DNA of 64,000 bases from Alistipes putredinis (lineage in GTDB: Bacteria; Bacteroidota; Bacteroidia; Bacteroidales; Rikenellaceae): the NCBI GenBank assembly GCA_022009915.1, contig CP091730.1, forward strand, positions 1,302,001-1,366,000, read 5' to 3'. A program made the translations under genes and the position numbers. Under the pieces are notes generated by a model. It did not search any database. It saw only the letters and a list, made by a program, of their open reading frames with translations, and was not told where the DNA came from. This document shows, in pieces, positions 1 through 8,939 of the stretch (position 1 is its first letter; each line of letters starts with the position of its first letter).

Positions 1-926
1 CTTTAAGCAACATCTATTGTTTTTATAAACCGCTTAATGAAATGGTTTATCAAATCCCGAAACTCTTCCCGACACCTCAACACAAGAATTTGGTGATTTG
101 TGTGTCGGGCATAGGCGCAAGCAAAGATTTCTCCGCATTGATGACGGATTTAATTCCATGTTTGGATATGGTTGAAAAATCCCAGTGTTTCCCGCTCTAT
201 TGGTACGACGACAGCACATCGGATATTGCCGACCTCTTTACGCAAGGGGTAAGGGATGACAAGGCCGATATGGACAGGTGGGTGCGGCGCGACGGAGTGA
301 CTGATTGGATACTCTCGACTGCTCGCAAGCAATACGGTTCGAAGGTTACGAAGGAGGATATATTCTACTATGTCTACGGTATTCTGCACTCTCCCGACTA
401 CCGTGCGGCATTTTCGGCAGATCTCAAAAAGTCGTTGCCTCGCCTGCCGTTGGTTGAGGCTGCCGATGACTTTTGGACATTCAGTAAAGCCGGTCGCGAT
501 CTTGCCTCGCTTCATTTGAATTACGAAACGGTCGAGCCTTATGCAGGGTGCCGTATCGTCTTCTCTCCGCTGACCGACCGCGGCGGCAGCATGAACTATC
601 GTGTCGAGAAGATGCGTTTCGGCAAGAAGGACAGCAAGATGGCGGACAAGGGCGTGATATATTACAACTCGGGCATAACTATCGAGAACATACCGCCCGA
701 AGCATACGACTATGTGGTGAACGGCAAGTCGGCAATCGAATGGATTATGGAACGCTACGCCGTAACGACCAACAAGGACAGCGGCATAATGAACGATACG
801 AACGATTGGGCAGCGGAACATGACGACGAGAAATACATTTTCAACCTGCTGCTGCGCATCATCACCGTCTCTCTCGAAACGATGAAGATTGTTCGCTCGC
901 TCCCCGAACTGAAATTAGAAGAGTAA
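1..926 (+). CDS. Type ISP restriction-modification enzyme, C-terminal part; 5' end outside window
   Basis: The frame is open from the first base, so this is the last ~308 residues of a longer protein. The segment NLVICVSGIG and the stretch DYVVNGKSAIEWIMERY resemble the C-terminal specificity region of single-polypeptide type ISP restriction-modification enzymes, which carry nuclease, helicase and methyltransferase parts in about 1,500 residues. Those catalytic parts would lie upstream, outside the window. Family assignment rests on recalled motif similarity. The role would be DNA target recognition in phage defence. No partner gene follows: a terminator lies directly downstream and the next genes run the other way. 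Confidence 0.7.
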   Translation, partial: LSNIYCFYKPLNEMVYQIPKLFPTPQHKNLVICVSGIGASKDFSALMTDLIPCLDMVEKSQCFPLYWYDDSTSDIADLFTQGVRDDKADMDRWVRRDGVTDWILSTARKQYGSKVTKEDIFYYVYGILHSPDYRAAFSADLKKSLPRLPLVEAADDFWTFSKAGRDLASLHLNYETVEPYAGCRIVFSPLTDRGGSMNYRVEKMRFGKKDSKMADKGVIYYNSGITIENIPPEAYDYVVNGKSAIEWIMERYAVTTNKDSGIMNDTNDWAAEHDDEKYIFNLLLRIITVSLETMKIVRSLPELKLEE

Positions 927-933
927 AATTTGG

Positions 934-965
934 AGTGGCGGTATATGGCAGTGTCGCCACTTTTT
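934..965 (+). terminator. Rho-independent terminator after the type ISP gene
   Basis: Arms AGTGGCG (934-940) and CGCCACT (955-961) pair perfectly and are followed by TTTTT, 8 bases after the stop codon. Confidence 0.7.
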
Positions 966-1131
966 GCCGTCTTCCTTTGCTTGGAATTGATACGACAAAT
1001 CCGTTATGCAAAGAAAAATATAGAATTACGAAACTGGCTTCGCATCAAGTTCCACGAAGTAAAGCAAACCGATTCGGCAATGGCGGATAGTGTATTTTTC
1101 GAATAGGAGAATTATAATCTGTAAAAATAGA

Positions 1132-1158
1132 GGCAGAGCCTTTTGGCCCTGCCTTTTT
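1132..1158 (+). terminator. Second terminator-like hairpin in the 927-1295 gap
   Basis: GGCAGAGCC and GGCCCTGCC (1132-1140/1145-1153) pair with one mismatch around a TTTT loop, then TTTTT. The 370-bp gap between 926 and 1296 holds this, the terminator at 934 and the palindrome at 1248-1282. I see no gene in it. Confidence 0.5.
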
Positions 1159-1245
1159 CAATGCTGCCGAACGCTGTTTGGGCGTCTGGCCGGTCGGGTG
1201 TTTTTCTTGTGTCGATGCAAAATGAGCGGTGCAAGACGGATTCTG

Positions 1246-1277
1246 AAACGACATACGGCAGCCGATTTGCATCCGGC
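1246..1277. repeat. 32-bp inverted repeat, left copy (also half of a palindrome)
   Basis: The 32 bases here are the exact reverse complement of 4086-4117. Here they form part of a larger perfect palindrome: 13-bp arms CATACGGCAGCCG and CGGCTGCCGTATG (1252-1264/1274-1286). It lies just downstream of the minus-strand redox operon, where it can act as its terminator-like hairpin. The other copy carries only one side of the palindrome and sits in the AraC-type gene's promoter region. Confidence 0.8.
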
Positions 1278-1295
1278 TGCCGTATGAACGGTATT

Positions 1296-1859
1296 TTAGA
1301 GAATTTTCTTTCCGTCCTTAAATGCCTTTCCGACAATGTCGCCGAGTACGCGATAGGAACCGGAGGATGAATCGTATGAAATGGGGCGCAGTTTGCCTAA
1401 ATCCACCTTGCCCTGCGCATCCAAGACTGACTCGTCCGCCAGCATATTGACGACTTCTCCCACGACGTGCATTTCGCCCAATGCTTCCTGCATTTCAATG
1501 ACCTTGCATTCAAGTGTCAAAGGATATTCGTCGATAACAGGAGCATTCACGAATTCACTTTGCGAGACGTGTACTCCGGCTTTCTCGATTTTGTTTTCCC
1601 TGCGTCCCGACACGAGACCGAAATAGTCTGACATTACCAGCGTATCGACGGTGGCAATGCTTAACGTGAATGCCTTTGTGTGTTTGAGGTTTTCGGTGGT
1701 CTTGTGGTTTAGCGAGAGATTCAATGCGACATGATGATAGCCGCACTGACCGCCCCATGCTACATTCATAGCGTTGGGCGTACCTTGTTCGTCATAAGTC
1801 GCCACAATCAGCACGGGCAGCGGAGCGACTGTTGGGGTATTTCCTAAATTCTTTTTCAT
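1296..1859 (-). CDS. Flavin reductase-like domain protein
   Basis: A 187-residue protein of the flavin reductase (FMN-binding split-barrel) family, which uses flavin to move electrons from NAD(P)H or to other acceptors. The N-terminal half has the family pattern PVLIVATYDEQGTPNAMNVA followed by LSLNHKTTENL and SDYFGLVSGR. The start at MKKNLG is preferred over an upstream in-frame ATG because a strong GGAGGTAA site lies just before it. It is the last gene of a minus-strand set: flavodoxin, flavodoxin, aldo/keto reductase, flavin reductase. The context suggests a small flavin-linked reductase pathway. The physiological substrate is unknown. Length is normal for the family and the frame is intact. 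Confidence 0.85.
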   Translation of the reverse strand: MKKNLGNTPTVAPLPVLIVATYDEQGTPNAMNVAWGGQCGYHHVALNLSLNHKTTENLKHTKAFTLSIATVDTLVMSDYFGLVSGRRENKIEKAGVHVSQSEFVNAPVIDEYPLTLECKVIEMQEALGEMHVVGEVVNMLADESVLDAQGKVDLGKLRPISYDSSSGSYRVLGDIVGKAFKDGKKIL

Positions 1860-1863
1860 CGCA

Positions 1864-2716
1864 TTACCTCCATCCCATGAACATTCTCGTCGTTTCGGCA
1901 TCGTGATGGTCGAAGAAAAGGCTTCGGCCTGTGTCAAGCGTGGCAATGGCGGCCATATCCTCGTCCGAGAGCGAAAAGTCGAAAATGTCGATATTCTGCC
2001 GCATCCGCTCTATGTGAGTCGATTTGGGGATGATGATGACGCCGCGCTGGATGAGCCAGCGCAGAGCGACTTGCGCCACGCTTTTGTCGTATTTGTGGCC
2101 GATTTCTGCAAGAACCGGGTTTGTGAAGAAGCCGTTACGCCCTTCGGCCAACGGTCCCCACGACATGATGTGCGTGCCGAACTCCTCCATGATTTTTTGC
2201 GGTTCGATTTGCTGGTCGAGCACGTGCGTCTCTACCTGATTGACAGCCGGAACTATATCCATATTGCTGGCAATATCGATGAAAGTGGTCGGGATAGAAA
2301 TTCGAGACGCCGATGGTGCGGAGTTTTCCTTCCTTGTACGCTTCTTCCAACGCGCGGTATGCCCCGTAGCGGTCGCAGAAAGGCTGGTGGAGGAGCATCA
2401 GGTCGATGTAGTCGGTCTGCAACTTGCGCAGGCTCTCGTCGATAGAGGCTTTGGCTTTCTCGTAGCCATAGTTGGAAATCCACACTTTCGACACGAGAAA
2501 AAGTTCCTTACGGTCGATACCGCTCTTGCGGACGGCATTGCCCACACCCTCCTCGTTATGATAAGCCTGTGCGGTGTCAATCATTCGATAGCCTACGCTG
2601 AGGGCATCGCTTACGCAACGCTCGCACTCGGCGGGCGATACCTGATAGACGCCGTAGCCCATTTGGGGCATCTCGACGCCGTTGTTCAATTTTACCGGTT
2701 TCATTGCTTTATCCAT
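1864..2716 (-). CDS. Aldo/keto reductase, frame broken once
   Basis: An NAD(P)H-dependent carbonyl reductase of the TIM-barrel aldo/keto reductase superfamily, about 284 residues when repaired. Catalytic-tetrad regions are visible: IDTAQAY (Asp, Tyr), FLVSKVW (Lys) and DLMLLHQP (His). The cofactor segment IIIPKSTHIERM lies near the C-terminus. The frame breaks at AAA 2282-2284. Dropping one A joins ...SNFYPDHF to IDIASNMDIVPAVNQ, the expected order. Either ATG 2716 (overlapping the flavodoxin stop) or ATG 2704 could be the start. It lies between a flavodoxin and a flavin reductase on the same strand with almost no gaps, so they are probably co-transcribed. Substrate cannot be inferred from sequence. 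Confidence 0.88.
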
Positions 2717-3255
2717 TTTTGATCTCTTCCGGTTTGGCAGGCAGGCGAAGTCCCTTTCTGATTTTTCAAAGCCGGGTAGCCCTTCTTCAATGTGGCATCG
2801 GCTTCCGACATCGGACTTTCGTAAGAGGTGCAGAAAGGAAGTATGACCTTGCCTTTCAGTTGCTCGCCATACTTGTCAAGGAAAGTACGGATAACAGCCG
2901 GCTCTTCGTGCCACCAGATAGGAAAACCTATAAACACGGTATCCACTTTTGCGAAATCAATCTCGACAGGTTCGATAGCCGGTCGAAGCGATTGGTTGAG
3001 GTGCTCCTGCGTACAGCGGGACTGTTCGTTTGTCCAATCGACATCTTTCGAGGAATAGGGTTGTTCGGGCAGAAGCCTTATCGTTTGGGCACCCGTCACT
3101 TCGGCAATCTGCTTGGCTGCAAGTTCGGTATTGCCTGAATGCGTGAAATATACTATTACCGATTCCATATTATTATTTGTTTGTGCTTGTATCATACCGC
3201 TGCACGACATGGCCATAACCGCAGCCATTGCAAAGATATATTTAAGTATGCGCAT
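2709..3255 (-). CDS. Exported flavodoxin
   Basis: An FMN-binding flavodoxin-like protein with a hydrophobic N-terminus (residues 7-24, ending in AQ), so it is probably exported. The fold signature is VIVYFTHSGNTELAAKQIA, which is the phosphate-binding loop, followed by DTVFIGFPIWW, which packs on the isoalloxazine ring. The last ~18 residues are shifted. Removing one C from CCC 2752-2754 gives KGLRLPAKPEEIKNG and a stop at 2709 overlapping the next gene's start. It sits directly downstream of a second flavodoxin. Exported flavodoxin-like reductase partners are common in Bacteroidota but their function is mostly undefined. Confidence 0.82.
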
Positions 3256-3269
3256 AACTATTTATATTG

Positions 3270-3954
3270 TTACTCAATTATTCCAATCTCTTTGAGCCAT
3301 GAGGCAATGTTCTGTTCATTGATTCGTCCGCTCGTCAGTCCTTCGCCGGTCAGATGCGCGGCATCGGGCGTAAGCTCCACGATGCGTGCCAGAGTTTCGT
3401 CACGGTATGTCGAAGCATAGGTGCAGAACGGAACGACTGTCTTGCCTTCGAAATCGTAGCTTTCCGCAAAGGTACAAATAATCATCGGAGTTGTCCACCA
3501 CCATACGGGACAGCCGATGAAAACCGTATCGTAGTCCGCCCAGTTTTCCACCTCATCGGCGATGGCGGGACGGGCGTTGCTGTTTTTCTCTTCGAGTGCG
3601 CCCTCGGTACAGGGAGTATATTCCGTAGGATAAGGCACTACCGGTTCGATGCGGAAAATGTCGGCTCCGGTCTGACGGACGATTTCCTGTGCCATACGCT
3701 GCGTTGTGCCGCCCCAACTGAAATAGGCAACCAGAATCTTGCTGCCGTCACTCGGAGTGTCGGTATCGCCTCCCGGTTGTTCCGGCTCGTCGGGGTTCTC
3801 AGGATTGTCAGGGAGTATCCTTTCCTTCATCGTCCGGCTTTTTCGGGGTTTTCGATTTCCGGAGTTTTGGTTTTCATTCCCGTCTTCGGGCGAGCAGGCT
3901 CCGAATGTTACAATGGCTACGGCCATCATCAGATAAATCAAATACCTTTTTCAT
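3270..3954 (-). CDS. Flavodoxin lipoprotein
   Basis: A second flavodoxin, first gene of the minus-strand redox set. The natural start appears to be ATG 3954. Removing one base from AAA 3940-3942 reads MKKVLIYLMMAVAIVTFGAC, a lipoprotein signal with its Cys. A Pro/Glu-rich linker of about 40 residues (NPENPDEPEQPGG) tethers the FMN domain, which has ILVAYFSWGGTTQRMA and DTVFIGCPVWWWTTP. The tethered design suggests an envelope-anchored electron carrier. It is divergent from the AraC-type regulator at 4158, a likely controller. Partner proteins are not identifiable. Confidence 0.82.
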
Positions 3955-4085
3955 CTTATTATATTATTTAATTGTTGATTGTTTTTCGTGCCAATCCGGA
4001 TGTAAAGATAGATACGCCCGTTCGTACCGGCAGCACAAAAAAATACGACTCGAATTACCATTTTTTTCCGGAAAATGATTTCGAG

Positions 4086-4117
4086 GCCGGATGCAAATCG
4101 GCTGCCGTATGTCGTTT
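4086..4117. repeat. 32-bp inverted repeat, right copy
   Basis: Exact reverse complement of 1246-1277. It ends 8 bases before a -7-like box TATCTTTA (4125-4132), so it covers the -33 region of the AraC-type gene. Unlike the left copy, it lacks the second arm of the long palindrome. Confidence 0.8.
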
Positions 4118-4157
4118 TTCTTCGTATCTTTACAGACGGAAATCAAGCGGAGACGGT

Positions 4158-4964
4158 ATGGAGTACCAGAAAGAAATAATAGTGACCTATCGGTTGGGCG
4201 TTGTGAGAACGGATTCCGAGAAAGAATATCTGGCTCATCTGCTCTGTTTGGGCGGTACGTGCAGTTACCGTTTCAATGAACGAGACTTCGAGATGCACGC
4301 TGGGGATTTGTCGATTATCCGCAAACGGAAAATGGTCGAAAAGATACAGCCTTCGGATGACTTTCGATGCAAGATAATTTATGCCACGCCAGGATTTGTC
4401 GAGTTGTGCACGCCGCAGAGCAACTACGGCATGAAAGGCTCGCTGGCGCTGTTTCTCAACCCCGTGATGCACCTCACGCCCGAGCAGCAGATTGTCTGCC
4501 GCCGCGATTTCGAATTGCTGAAACTGCGCATCGCCAACACGGAGCACCGTTTCTACCAAGAGACGCTTATCAACGCCATGCAGGCGGCTATCCTCGATTT
4601 TTTCGACTTCCATGCCAGTCTGTATGGTCAGAGCGACATTTCGACGCAAAATGCCTCTATCATGAGCCGCTTCCTGAAAATGCTGGAAGCTGGGACCTAC
4701 CGCGAACATCGTGAGGTGTCCTACTACGCCGATTGTCTGTGCGTGACATCGAAGTATCTGTCGGAGGTGTCGAAGAAAGTCAGCGGGTATGCCGCTAACT
4801 TTTGGATCAACCGCTACACGGTGCTCGACATCTCGCGTCTGTTGCGCGACAAGTCACTCACATTTGTGCAAATTTCCGACATGTTCGGATTCTCATCGCC
4901 AGCCTATTTTAGCCGCTATGTGCAGCAGAACCTCGGTCTCAATCCGACGGATTACAGAAAATAA
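4158..4964 (+). CDS. AraC-family transcriptional regulator
   Basis: A 268-residue regulator with an N-terminal cupin-like sensing part (about residues 15-150) and a C-terminal AraC double helix-turn-helix (about 170-268). The second recognition helix region reads QISDMFGFSSPAYFSRYVQQNLGLNPTDYRK, given here only as a landmark around 4870-4960. The start at MEYQKEI is chosen because upstream in-frame codons overlap the 32-bp repeat and promoter. It diverges from the flavodoxin/aldo-keto reductase operon across about 200 bp, the usual layout for a regulator of that operon, and by family precedent may respond to a small molecule. No ligand can be named. Confidence 0.85.
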   Translation: MEYQKEIIVTYRLGVVRTDSEKEYLAHLLCLGGTCSYRFNERDFEMHAGDLSIIRKRKMVEKIQPSDDFRCKIIYATPGFVELCTPQSNYGMKGSLALFLNPVMHLTPEQQIVCRRDFELLKLRIANTEHRFYQETLINAMQAAILDFFDFHASLYGQSDISTQNASIMSRFLKMLEAGTYREHREVSYYADCLCVTSKYLSEVSKKVSGYAANFWINRYTVLDISRLLRDKSLTFVQISDMFGFSSPAYFSRYVQQNLGLNPTDYRK

Positions 4965-5330
4965 TCATTCGTCAATTCTTGCATAATATGTAAAATCGTA
5001 GCTTTCCCCTGTTTTTGTATCGCCATTGCGGCGATTATCGCTTGGTATCGGAAGCGCGTATGATGAAAGTCGAGAAAGTTACATATAGAAAAACAATATG
5101 GAGAAAGGGTTTGACATTACCTTATAAATAATTCGAAAGCTATTAAAGCGATGTCAGAGTGAGTGTCAGGAGAAGCTCGAAGAAACCGAATCGGCATTGT
5201 GAGCAGAAATTAAAAATAGGGCAATGCCACTTTCGAGCAACGTCGAACGCCTCGCCTAACAGAATTGAAGGCAACTCTTTCGCACTTTTAAGCACGGGCT
5301 GGTGCGTTCGCAAAACAAATTGATAATAGA
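4965..5330. other. Non-coding gap between the AraC-type gene and tRNA-Cys
   Basis: No convincing reading frame on either strand, and codon usage is unlike the neighbours. There are only weak short inverted repeats, such as GGCATTG near 5191 with CAATGCC near 5222. It could be decayed coding sequence. No function is assigned. Confidence 0.5.
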
Positions 5331-5366
5331 AAAGACAGCGTTGTAGTTATCTACAACGCTGTCTTT
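5331..5366 (-). terminator. Terminator of tRNA-Cys
   Basis: A perfect 16-bp stem (5331-5346 with 5351-5366) closes a TTAT loop. On the minus strand it begins a few bases after the tRNA 3' end and is followed by TCTATTATC. Confidence 0.8.
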
Positions 5367-5369
5367 GTG

Positions 5370-5440
5370 AGGTCTGAAGCGGATTCGAACCGCTGTATGT
5401 GGTTTTGCAGACCAGTGCCTAACCCCTCGGCCATCAGACC
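5370..5440 (-). tRNA. tRNA-Cys (GCA)
   Basis: The minus strand folds into a cloverleaf. The acceptor is GGTCTGA with TCAGACC. The D-stem is GCC/GGC. The anticodon loop CTGCAAA has anticodon GCA, and the T-loop TTCGAAT is closed by AGCGG/CCGCT. The discriminator base is U, a known identity element for cysteine. The CCA end is not encoded. One mismatch sits at the outer anticodon-stem pair (C-C), so the usual 5-bp stem has four pairs. Confidence 0.93.
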
Positions 5441-5451
5441 ATTTCGGAGTG

Positions 5452-5459
5452 CAAAGATA
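5452..5459 (-). promoter_or_regulatory. -7 box TATCTTTG for tRNA-Cys
   Basis: The minus strand reads TATCTTTG about 12 bases upstream of the tRNA 5' end, matching the Bacteroidota TAnnTTTG element. Confidence 0.6.
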
Positions 5460-5522
5460 GCGATAAAAATGGTTTATCCAAATTCCGGAGCACTCCTTTT
5501 TTTGTTTTTGCCCTTAAAAAAA

Positions 5523-7085
5523 TCAGGCGAGCTTCTCGAACAGTGAGCGCAGGCTTACCTGTTCGTTTATTATCGAATGCAGCCTTTCTCGACCGGCACT
5601 CGGCTTTGTTGCATGCTGTCTCTATGGCGCACGGTAACTGTTCCGTCTTCGAGGCTCTGGTGGTCTACGGTTATGCAGAACGGGGTACCGATAGCGTCCT
5701 GACGGCGGTAGCGCTTGCCGATGCTGTCTTTTTCGTCGTACTGTACGTTGAAATCGAATTTGAGCATATCGACGATTTTGCGGCCAAGTTCGGGCAGCCC
5801 GTCTTTTTTCAGGAGCGGCAGTACGGCGGCCTTGACCGGAGCCAGCTGAGCGGGGATACGCAGCACGACACGCTCTTCGCCTCCTTCGAGCTTCTCTTCG
5901 CAATAGGCGGCCGAGAGAATCTGCAAAATCATTCGGTCCACGCCTATCGACGTCTCGACCACATACGGAACGTAGCTTTCTCCGGTTTCGGCGTCGAAGT
6001 ACTGAATCTTCCGGCCGGAGAATTTCTGATGCTGGATCAGGTCGAAGTCGAGTGCGAGTGGATGCCTTCCACCTCTTTGAATCCGAACGGGAAGTTGAAT
6101 TCTATGTCGGTTGCGGCGTTTGCGTAATGGGCCAGGCCTTTTCGTGGTCGTGGAAGCGGTAGTTCTCGTCACCGAACCCGAGTGCGCGATGCCAGTTCAT
6201 GCGGAACTGCTTCCAGTGGTTGAACCATTTCATTTCGTCGCCAGGGCGCACGAAGAATTGCATTTCCATCTGTTCGAATTCCCTCATGCGGAATATGAAC
6301 TGACGGGCCACTATCTCGTTGCGGAAAGCCTTGCCGATTTGCGCGATGCCGAACGGCAGTTTCATTCTTCCGGTTTTCTGAACGTTCAGGAAATTGACGA
6401 AAATGCCCTGTGCGGTTTCGGGACGTAGATATATGGTGTTCGCACCGTCTGCCAGAGAACCCACCTGCGTTTTGAACATCAGGTTGAACTGTCTGACTTC
6501 CGTCCAGTTCCGCGTCCCCGAAATGGGGCATGCAATCTCGCAGTCTATGATAATCTGCCGCAGTTCCGCAAGGTCGTTGGCATTCATCGCCTCGGCCATG
6601 CGGGAATGCACCGCATCGCGTTTGGCCGACAGCTCCGCCACGCGCGGCGAAGTCTGGCGATATTTCTGTTCGTCGAATGCCTCGCCGAAACGTTTGCGGG
6701 CCTTTCCAATCTCTTTGTCTATTTTTTCGTCCTGCTTGGCGAGCCAGTCTTCGATGAGTACGTCCGCGCGGTAACGTTTCTTGGAGTCTTTGTTGTCGAT
6801 GAGCGGGTCGTTGAATGCGCTCACGTGGCCCGAGGCCTCCCATGTTTTCGGGTGCATGAATATCGCGGCGTCTATGCCCACAATATTGTCGTGCAGCTTG
6901 GTCATGGCGTCCCACCAATATCTTTTGACGTTGTTTTTCAGCTCGACGCCCATCTGCCCGTAGTCGTACACGGCACTCAGTCCGTCGTATATCTCGCTGG
7001 ACGGAAATATGAATCCGTACTCTTTGCAGTGCGCTATCAGTTTCTTGAACAGTTCTTCCTGTGTCATGTCCGTAATGTTTTGCAC
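5523..7085 (-). CDS. glyS: Glycine--tRNA ligase, dimeric type, frame broken three times
   Basis: Charges tRNA-Gly with glycine. This is the alpha2 class II form used by Bacteroidota, eukaryotes and archaea, about 521 residues. Motif 2 region RNEIVARQFIFRMREFEQMEMQ and motif 3 part ETSIGVDRMILQIL are visible; the C-terminal anticodon-binding domain ends LRSLFEKLA. Three breaks each lack one base: TTTT 6139-6142, near 6051-6060, and TTT 5585-5587. Repair restores HEKGLAHYANAATDIEFNF, then DFDLIQHQKFSG, then EKRLHSIINEQVSLRS. A stand-alone essential gene cannot be broken three times, so the genomic copy is presumably intact. The start could also be the internal ATG at 7067. Confidence 0.93.
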
Positions 7086-7274
7086 AAAAGTACTAAATTC
7101 AATTCATTTATGCCCTTTGCCGTCCGAAAAAATTTGCGGCATTCCGAATCAGCCGCCTGCCGGCATCGTCACAATATACCTTTGATAAATATAAGACTGC
7201 GCTTCGGCCGGAATAAACCGCGTTCGATCTGCGTTCACCTTTGCGCATGTCGGCCCCAATAGAATAATATTTGC

Positions 7275-7282
7275 TATATTTG
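7275..7282 (+). promoter_or_regulatory. -7 box TATATTTG upstream of pfkA
   Basis: TATATTTG lies 31 bases before the pfkA start. An AAGGAGG site sits at 7301-7307. No clear -33 box at the right distance. Confidence 0.5.
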
Positions 7283-7313
7283 CAATGCTTATTTTAAGTA
7301 AGGAGGATAGAAT

Positions 7314-8295
7314 ATGGCTAAGATAAACTGTATCGGAATACTCACTTCGGGAGGCGATGCTCCGGCAATGAACGCAGCGATACGCGCGGTGACCAGAACT
7401 GCGATTTTCAACGGATTTACCGTGAAAGGCATCATGCGAGGCTACAAGGGTTTGATACTGAACGAGATTATCGAATTCAAGACCCAGAACGTCAGCAACA
7501 TAATCCAGCAGGGCGGAACGATTCTAAAAACAGCACGCAGCGAGGAGTTCACCACCGTCGAGGGACGCCGCACGGCATACGAGAACATGCGCCTTAACGG
7601 CATAGACGCCCTTGTGGTAATCGGCGGCGACGGCTCGCTCACGGGGGCGAGGATTTTCGCCGACGAGTACGACGTTCCAATCGTCGGTCTGCCGGGCACG
7701 ATAGACAACGACCTCTACGGAACCGACACCACCATAGGATACGATACGGCTCTGAACACCATAATGCAGGCCGTGGACAAACTGCGCGACACGGCATCTT
7801 CGCACGAACGTCTGTTTTTTTGTCGAGGTGATGGGCCGCAATGCAGGTTTTCTGGCGCTCAACGGCGCCATTGCGACCGGAGCCGAGGCGGCCATAATCC
7901 CTGAGATAGCCACCGAAGTGGACCAGTTGGGCGAACTCATAGCCAACGGATTCCGCAAGAGCAAGAACAGCAGCATCGTTTTGGTGGCCGAAAGTCCCAT
8001 AACCGGCGGAGCCATGGGCATGGCCGAGCGCGTGCGCAAGGAGTTCCCGCAGTTCGAAAGCCGCGTTACGATTCTCGGACATATCCAGCGCGGAGGTTCG
8101 CCGACGGCCAGCGACCGTATTCTGGCGTCGCGCATGGGCGAGGCGGCCATAAACGCACTTGTCGAGGGCCAGCGCAACGTGATGATAGGCATACAGAACG
8201 ACGAACTGGTTTACGTTCCATTCTCGAAAGCCATCCGCAACGACAAGCCCATAAATCGCGATTTGCTCAACACGATAAAGATACTTTCCATTTAA
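7314..8295 (+). CDS. pfkA: ATP-dependent 6-phosphofructokinase, frame broken once
   Basis: Phosphorylates fructose-6-phosphate to fructose-1,6-bisphosphate, the committed step of glycolysis, about 327 residues. The ATP-site motif appears as GGDAPAMN (residues 13-20; family usually GGDAPGMN), and the catalytic segment PGTIDNDLYGTDTTIG and allosteric/substrate part VEVMGRNAGFLAL are present. The T run at 7815-7821 has seven T. Six restores LFFVEVMGRN. The stop overlaps the next start as TAATG, so translation of the downstream DUF4924 gene is probably coupled. A GGAGG site is present, which is unusual for this phylum. Confidence 0.93.
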
Positions 8296-8852
8296 TGGAT
8301 ATAGCTCAACGGCTCCGCAAGGAGAATATCTCGGAATATATCCTCTATCTGTGGCAGATAGAGGATTTGTTGCGTGCCTTGCAGTTCAGTCCCGAAGCCG
8401 TCTACTCGCAGCTCGTGGCTCCGCGTAACGCCGACCCGCAGACTTCGCAGGTAATCTTTCTATGGTACATGGACATAGCCTCTCTGCTGCGTCAGGAGGG
8501 CAAGGAGCAGAACGGGCATCTGGAACATACGCTGCATCTTATAGGCGATTTGCAGAACCTGCATAATCAGCTGATGACTCTGCCGGCAGGCAAGAACTAC
8601 CGTCCTTTGGTGGAACGGCTAAGACCGTGGCTGCCGGTTCTCGAAGAAAAAATGGGCCGCGGGGATGTGGGCGAGATTGAACTCTGTTTCCGCACGCTTT
8701 ATGCCGCGATGCTCTACAAGATAAAGGGCCAGAAAGAGAAACAGCAGGTGATAGGCGAGGTAATCGAGAGCGTATCGCCGGTCATAGGCGAACTGTCGCG
8801 AATGTACGGCGCGGTAGAACGCGGCGAGGTGGACCTTTTCAAAGAAGAGTAG
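8295..8852 (+). CDS. DUF4924 family protein
   Basis: A 185-residue, largely helical protein resembling DUF4924, a family restricted to Bacteroidota with no assigned function. It opens MDIAQRLRKENISEYILYLWQ, has no signal peptide, membrane segment or catalytic motif that I recognise, and is rich in Leu/Glu/Arg, consistent with a helical bundle or adaptor. Its ATG overlaps the pfkA stop by one base, so it is expressed with phosphofructokinase. A link to glycolytic control is conceivable but only inferred from that coupling. The frame is intact. Confidence 0.75.
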   Translation: MDIAQRLRKENISEYILYLWQIEDLLRALQFSPEAVYSQLVAPRNADPQTSQVIFLWYMDIASLLRQEGKEQNGHLEHTLHLIGDLQNLHNQLMTLPAGKNYRPLVERLRPWLPVLEEKMGRGDVGEIELCFRTLYAAMLYKIKGQKEKQQVIGEVIESVSPVIGELSRMYGAVERGEVDLFKEE

Positions 8853-8939
8853 TGCGAATGCAGTAGCCGTCGCGGCATGAAAACGCGCGTGCGCTCGATG
8901 TATCCGATATAAATATTCTGCATCAGGGAATGCCGCCCG

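Noticed and set aside
1246..1286. The palindrome behind the flavin reductase as a transposon end
   Set aside because: No transposase gene, no target duplication and no matching outer end were found. The inverted-repeat observation is kept as a finding without that claim.
4965..5330. A possible small gene or RNA in the gap before tRNA-Cys
   Set aside because: No reading frame with neighbour-like codon use, no promoter-terminator pair and no recognisable fold beyond the tRNA's own terminator.
7815..7821. Programmed frameshifting or transcriptional slippage as the cause of the frame breaks
   Set aside because: Breaks also occur at CC, GG and non-repetitive sites, several lie in one gene, and both directions are needed. 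No stimulatory hairpin or slippery heptamer pattern is shared.
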